Positions 61,492 through 64,000 of a stretch of DNA of 64,000 nucleotides are shown here, one piece after another. The stretch's first letter is position 1. Every line of letters begins with the position of its first letter. The stretch is from contig JBPCOI010000035.1 of the NCBI GenBank assembly GCA_051000395.1, forward strand, positions 1 through 64,000. Reading direction: 5' to 3'. The notes below the pieces were generated by a model. It was not told where the DNA came from. It made no database searches and saw only the letters and a program-made list of their open reading frames with translations. This stretch comes from JBPCOI01 sp051000395 (lineage in GTDB: Bacteria; Actinomycetota; Actinomycetes; Mycobacteriales; Jatrophihabitantaceae). The position numbers were made by a program, and so were the translations under genes.

Positions 61492-62804
61492 CGGTCACAC
61501 CCGCCCATCACGGGGTCGATGGAGGCGACGGAGGCGATCACGTCGGCGACCAGGCCGCCGATCGACATCGCCGCGACGCCCTGCAGGTTGATGAACGACG
61601 GCTCGCGGAAGTGCACGCGGTAGGGCCGGGTGCCGCCGTCGCTGACGATGTGTGCGCCCAGCTCGCCACGGGGCGACTCGACGGTCTGGTAGACCTGCCC
61701 GGGCGGCACGCGGAAGCCTTCGGTGACCAGCTTGAAGTGGTGGATCAGCGACTCCATCGAGGAGTTCATGATGTGCTGCACGTGCTCGAGGGAGTTGCCC
61801 ATGCCGTCCGGGCCGAGGCTCAGCTTCGCCGGCCACGCGATCTTCGGGTCGTCGATGACCGTGGGGCCCGGTTCGAGCCGGTCGAGCACCTGCTCGACGA
61901 TCTTCAGCGACTCCCACATCTCCGCCACGCGCACCACGAAGCGTGACCAGCTGTCGCCGCGGTCGTCGGTGGGTACCTCGAAGTCGAAGGTCTCGTAGCC
62001 GAGGTAGGGCTCGGTCTTGCGCAGGTCCCACGGCAGCCCCGCGGCGCGCAACAGCGGTCCGGTGATGCCCAGCGCGATGCAGCCCTCCACCCCGATCCAG
62101 CCGACGTCCTTGAGCCGGTTGACCCAGATCGGCTGTCCGGTGAGCAGCCGATCGACGCCGACCAGCTCCTCGCGCATCTCCTTGATCCAGCCGCGGATCG
62201 CCTCGTCGTAGCCGTCGGGCAGGTCCTGCGCGATGCCACCGGGGCGGATGTAGGCGTGGTTCATCCGCAGGCCGGTGATCAGCTCGAAGATGTCCAGGCA
62301 GCGCTCGCGGGCCCGGAAACCGTTCGTCATGGCCGTCAGCGCGCCCAGTTCCATGCCGCCGGTGGCCAGCCACACCCAGTGCGAGGCAAGACGGTTGATC
62401 TCCATCATCAGCACCCGGATCAGCTGGGCCCGAGCCGGCACGGTGACACCGAGCAGCCGCTCGACCCCCATGCAGTAGACGGTTTCGTTGAAGAACGGCG
62501 ACAGGTAGTCGGCGCGGGTCAGGAACGTCACGCCCTGCGTCCAGGTGCGGTACTCGGTGTTCTTCTCGATCCCGGTGTGCAGGTACCCGACCACGACTCG
62601 CGCGTCGGTGACGGTCTCGCCCTCGAGCTCGAGCACCAGGCGCAGCACGCCGTGCGTGGACGGGTGCTGCGGGCCCATGTTGAGCACGATGCGTTCGTCA
62701 CTGATCGGGTCGCCGCCGAGCACCTGGTCCCAGTCGCCGCCAGTGAGGTTGTAGACGCGGCCCTCGGTCGTCGCCCGCGACGGGGCGTAGTTCTCGTAAC
62801 TCAT
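61488..62804 (-). CDS. nuoD: NADH-quinone oxidoreductase subunit D
   Basis: A 438-residue hydrogenase-like subunit lining the quinone site. Blocks are [20 protein letters not shown] with the quinone-site His, [20 protein letters not shown] and [20 protein letters not shown], ending DPVMGGCDR. No [NiFe] ligands are expected and none is seen. It starts 73 bases after the nuoC stop. Confidence 0.97.
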   Translation of the reverse strand: MSYENYAPSRATTEGRVYNLTGGDWDQVLGGDPISDERIVLNMGPQHPSTHGVLRLVLELEGETVTDARVVVGYLHTGIEKNTEYRTWTQGVTFLTRADYLSPFFNETVYCMGVERLLGVTVPARAQLIRVLMMEINRLASHWVWLATGGMELGALTAMTNGFRARERCLDIFELITGLRMNHAYIRPGGIAQDLPDGYDEAIRGWIKEMREELVGVDRLLTGQPIWVNRLKDVGWIGVEGCIALGITGPLLRAAGLPWDLRKTEPYLGYETFDFEVPTDDRGDSWSRFVVRVAEMWESLKIVEQVLDRLEPGPTVIDDPKIAWPAKLSLGPDGMGNSLEHVQHIMNSSMESLIHHFKLVTEGFRVPPGQVYQTVESPRGELGAHIVSDGGTRPYRVHFREPSFINLQGVAAMSIGGLVADVIASVASIDPVMGGCDR

Positions 62805-62877
62805 GAGCGTCTCGCAGCCACTGCGGTCGAGGTCCCGGCGCAGTCACGAACCCCAGCGCATGACGTCGTGGGGTGGC

Positions 62878-63669
62878 TCACCGGTAGGCCCGCCTCTCGT
62901 CGGGCGGCGGGATCGTGGCGCCCTTGTACTGCACCGCGATTCCGCCGAGGGGATAGTCCTTGCGTTGTGGGAAGCCGTCCCAGTCGTCGGGCATCAGGAT
63001 CCGGGTCAGCGCCGGGTGTCCGTCGAAGATGATGCCGAACATGTCGTAGGTCTCGCGTTCCTGCCAGTCGGTGCCCGGATAGAGCGCCGTGACCGATGCG
63101 ACGTGCGGGTCGGCCACGCTGAGCGAGACCTCCAGGCGGATGCGGCGCCGGTAGGTCATCGAGGTCAGGTTGTAGACGGCGTGCAGCCGCGCGGCCGCTT
63201 CGTCCTTCGGGTTGTAGTAGTCGACGCCCGACACGCTCGAGCACAGCTCGAAACGCAGGTTCGGGTCGTTGCGCAACGCGGTCGCGATACCGAGCAGGTG
63301 CTCGCGCGCAACGTGCAGCGTGAGCTCACCGCGGTCGACGACCACCTTCCAGACGGCCTCGTCGTATCGCCGGTAGGCCGCGGCGAGGGCGTCGACGACC
63401 TCGTCGAAATAGCCGCCGTAGGGACGCTCGGCAGCCGGTGGTACCCACGGCTCGCGAACCAACCCGCCGAAGCCGGACGTGTCGCCCGCGTCGCTGACCC
63501 CGAACATCCCGTGCCGCTCGACGCCGTACGGGCTGTCGCCGCCCTCGGCAGCTTCGAGCACGCTGGGCACCGCGCCCTTGTTCTGCGAGATCGTGGACCG
63601 CTCCATGTCGGCGGCCCCCTGCTCGGGCGCGGCGTCCTCGGGAACCGGACGTTCCACCGGGCCGCCCAT
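62878..63669 (-). CDS. nuoC: NADH-quinone oxidoreductase subunit C
   Basis: A 263-residue hydrophilic subunit. The signature is [23 protein letters not shown] followed by [20 protein letters not shown]. An N-terminal ~50-residue polar extension ([20 protein letters not shown]) precedes the core, which is usual in actinobacteria. It starts 73 bases after the nuoB stop. Confidence 0.95.
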   Translation of the reverse strand: MGGPVERPVPEDAAPEQGAADMERSTISQNKGAVPSVLEAAEGGDSPYGVERHGMFGVSDAGDTSGFGGLVREPWVPPAAERPYGGYFDEVVDALAAAYRRYDEAVWKVVVDRGELTLHVAREHLLGIATALRNDPNLRFELCSSVSGVDYYNPKDEAAARLHAVYNLTSMTYRRRIRLEVSLSVADPHVASVTALYPGTDWQERETYDMFGIIFDGHPALTRILMPDDWDGFPQRKDYPLGGIAVQYKGATIPPPDERRAYR

Positions 63670-63742
63670 TACCGAGCCCGCTTGCGGTCAGGCGGCAACG
63701 CCTCGACTGGACGACGCGACATCATGACTGCAGGGTCCCGGC

Positions 63743-64000
63743 TCATCGCGAATACCTCTGGCTGGACGGGACGAGCTCGACGCGCTGGCCCTCCAGTCGA
63801 GCCGCGCGCTTGGGGCCGAGCGGCTCATTCATGATCTTGTGATGCAGCTTGAGGACGGCGTCGATGAGCATCTCCGGGCGCGGCGGGCAGCCGGGCAGGT
63901 ACATGTCCACCGGCACCACGTGATCGACGCCCTGCACCACCGCGTAGTTGTTGAACATCCCGCCCGAGGACGCGCACACGCCCATGGCCAGCACCCACCG
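63743..64000 (-). CDS. nuoB: NADH-quinone oxidoreductase subunit B, C-terminal part (cut by window end)
   Basis: The last 85 codons of NuoB are visible. [20 protein letters not shown] and [20 protein letters not shown] contain two of the cysteines that bind cluster N2, the last one before quinone. The tail [20 protein letters not shown] is polar. The 5' part lies beyond 64000. Confidence 0.95.
   Translation of the reverse strand, partial: RWVLAMGVCASSGGMFNNYAVVQGVDHVVPVDMYLPGCPPRPEMLIDAVLKLHHKIMNEPLGPKRAARLEGQRVELVPSSQRYSR

Overview
The window is about 64 kb of high-GC DNA from an actinobacterium (Actinomycetota). The gene families and their order point to the mycobacterial/Frankia-like side of the phylum: an mce lipid-import operon, HadA/HadB dehydratases next to rpmG, tRNA-Thr and tRNA-Met, an Sdh1-type succinate dehydrogenase, KorAB 2-oxoglutarate:ferredoxin oxidoreductase, an F420-type (Ddn-like) oxidoreductase and a mycothiol-type maleylpyruvate isomerase fold. 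Many genes start with GTG and overlap by 4 bases (ATGA or GTGA). I cannot name the genus. The first ~90 bases carry long C-runs and look like the end of a draft contig.

Layout. 1-11010 (minus): an mce operon read from right to left, mceG ATPase, two YrbE permeases, mceA-F, then two Mce-associated membrane proteins, the last cut by the contig end. 11389-13380 (plus): two small unknown proteins and an asparaginase II-type enzyme. 13381-13735: two different tandem-repeat arrays. 13735-19900 (minus): tRNA-Trp, secE, nusG, rplK, rplA, a large secreted repeat protein, rplJ and rplL. 20092-26535: an aminotransferase, a lipoprotein M1-type peptidase, a DUF2505 protein, hadB, hadA, a DUF4873 protein, a TetR regulator divergent from an AurF-like diiron protein, and rpmG. 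The tRNA-Thr/tRNA-Met/rpmG/had/tRNA-Trp/secE/nusG/rplK/rplA/rplJ/rplL/mkl order is the mycobacterial backbone with extra genes inserted at several points.

27037-30648 (plus): succinate dehydrogenase C-A-B. 30671-32839 (minus): phoU, pstB and a pstA whose 5' part is missing. 32840-36057 is a mobile-element graveyard: a complete-looking group II intron (about 2.17 kb, with its reverse transcriptase, domain V and domain VI) sits inside a fragment of an IS3-family transposase, followed by a nonsense-mutated IS110-like remnant, and the patch ends at tRNA-Tyr. pstC and pstS are not where they would be expected.

36257-46181: yajQ, a glucose-1-phosphate thymidylyltransferase, htpX, a beta-carbonic anhydrase, korA-korB, a Ddn-like oxidoreductase, a small lipoprotein, a frameshifted cupin, rarD and a maleylpyruvate isomerase-like protein. 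46286-48549 (minus): an MFS transporter and a long-chain polyprenyl diphosphate synthase, probably for the menaquinone tail. 48617-64000 (minus): NADH dehydrogenase nuoB (cut by the window end) to nuoN. Together the sdh, kor, nuo and polyprenyl synthase genes describe an aerobic menaquinone-based respiratory chain.

Nothing here is clearly a new defence or biosynthetic system. The most notable points are the intron-in-IS structure that has cut the pst operon, a missing Walker B aspartate in the Mce ATPase, a secreted repeat protein lodged between rplA and rplJ, two tandem-repeat arrays between convergent genes, and up to three places where a gene is out of frame by exactly one G.
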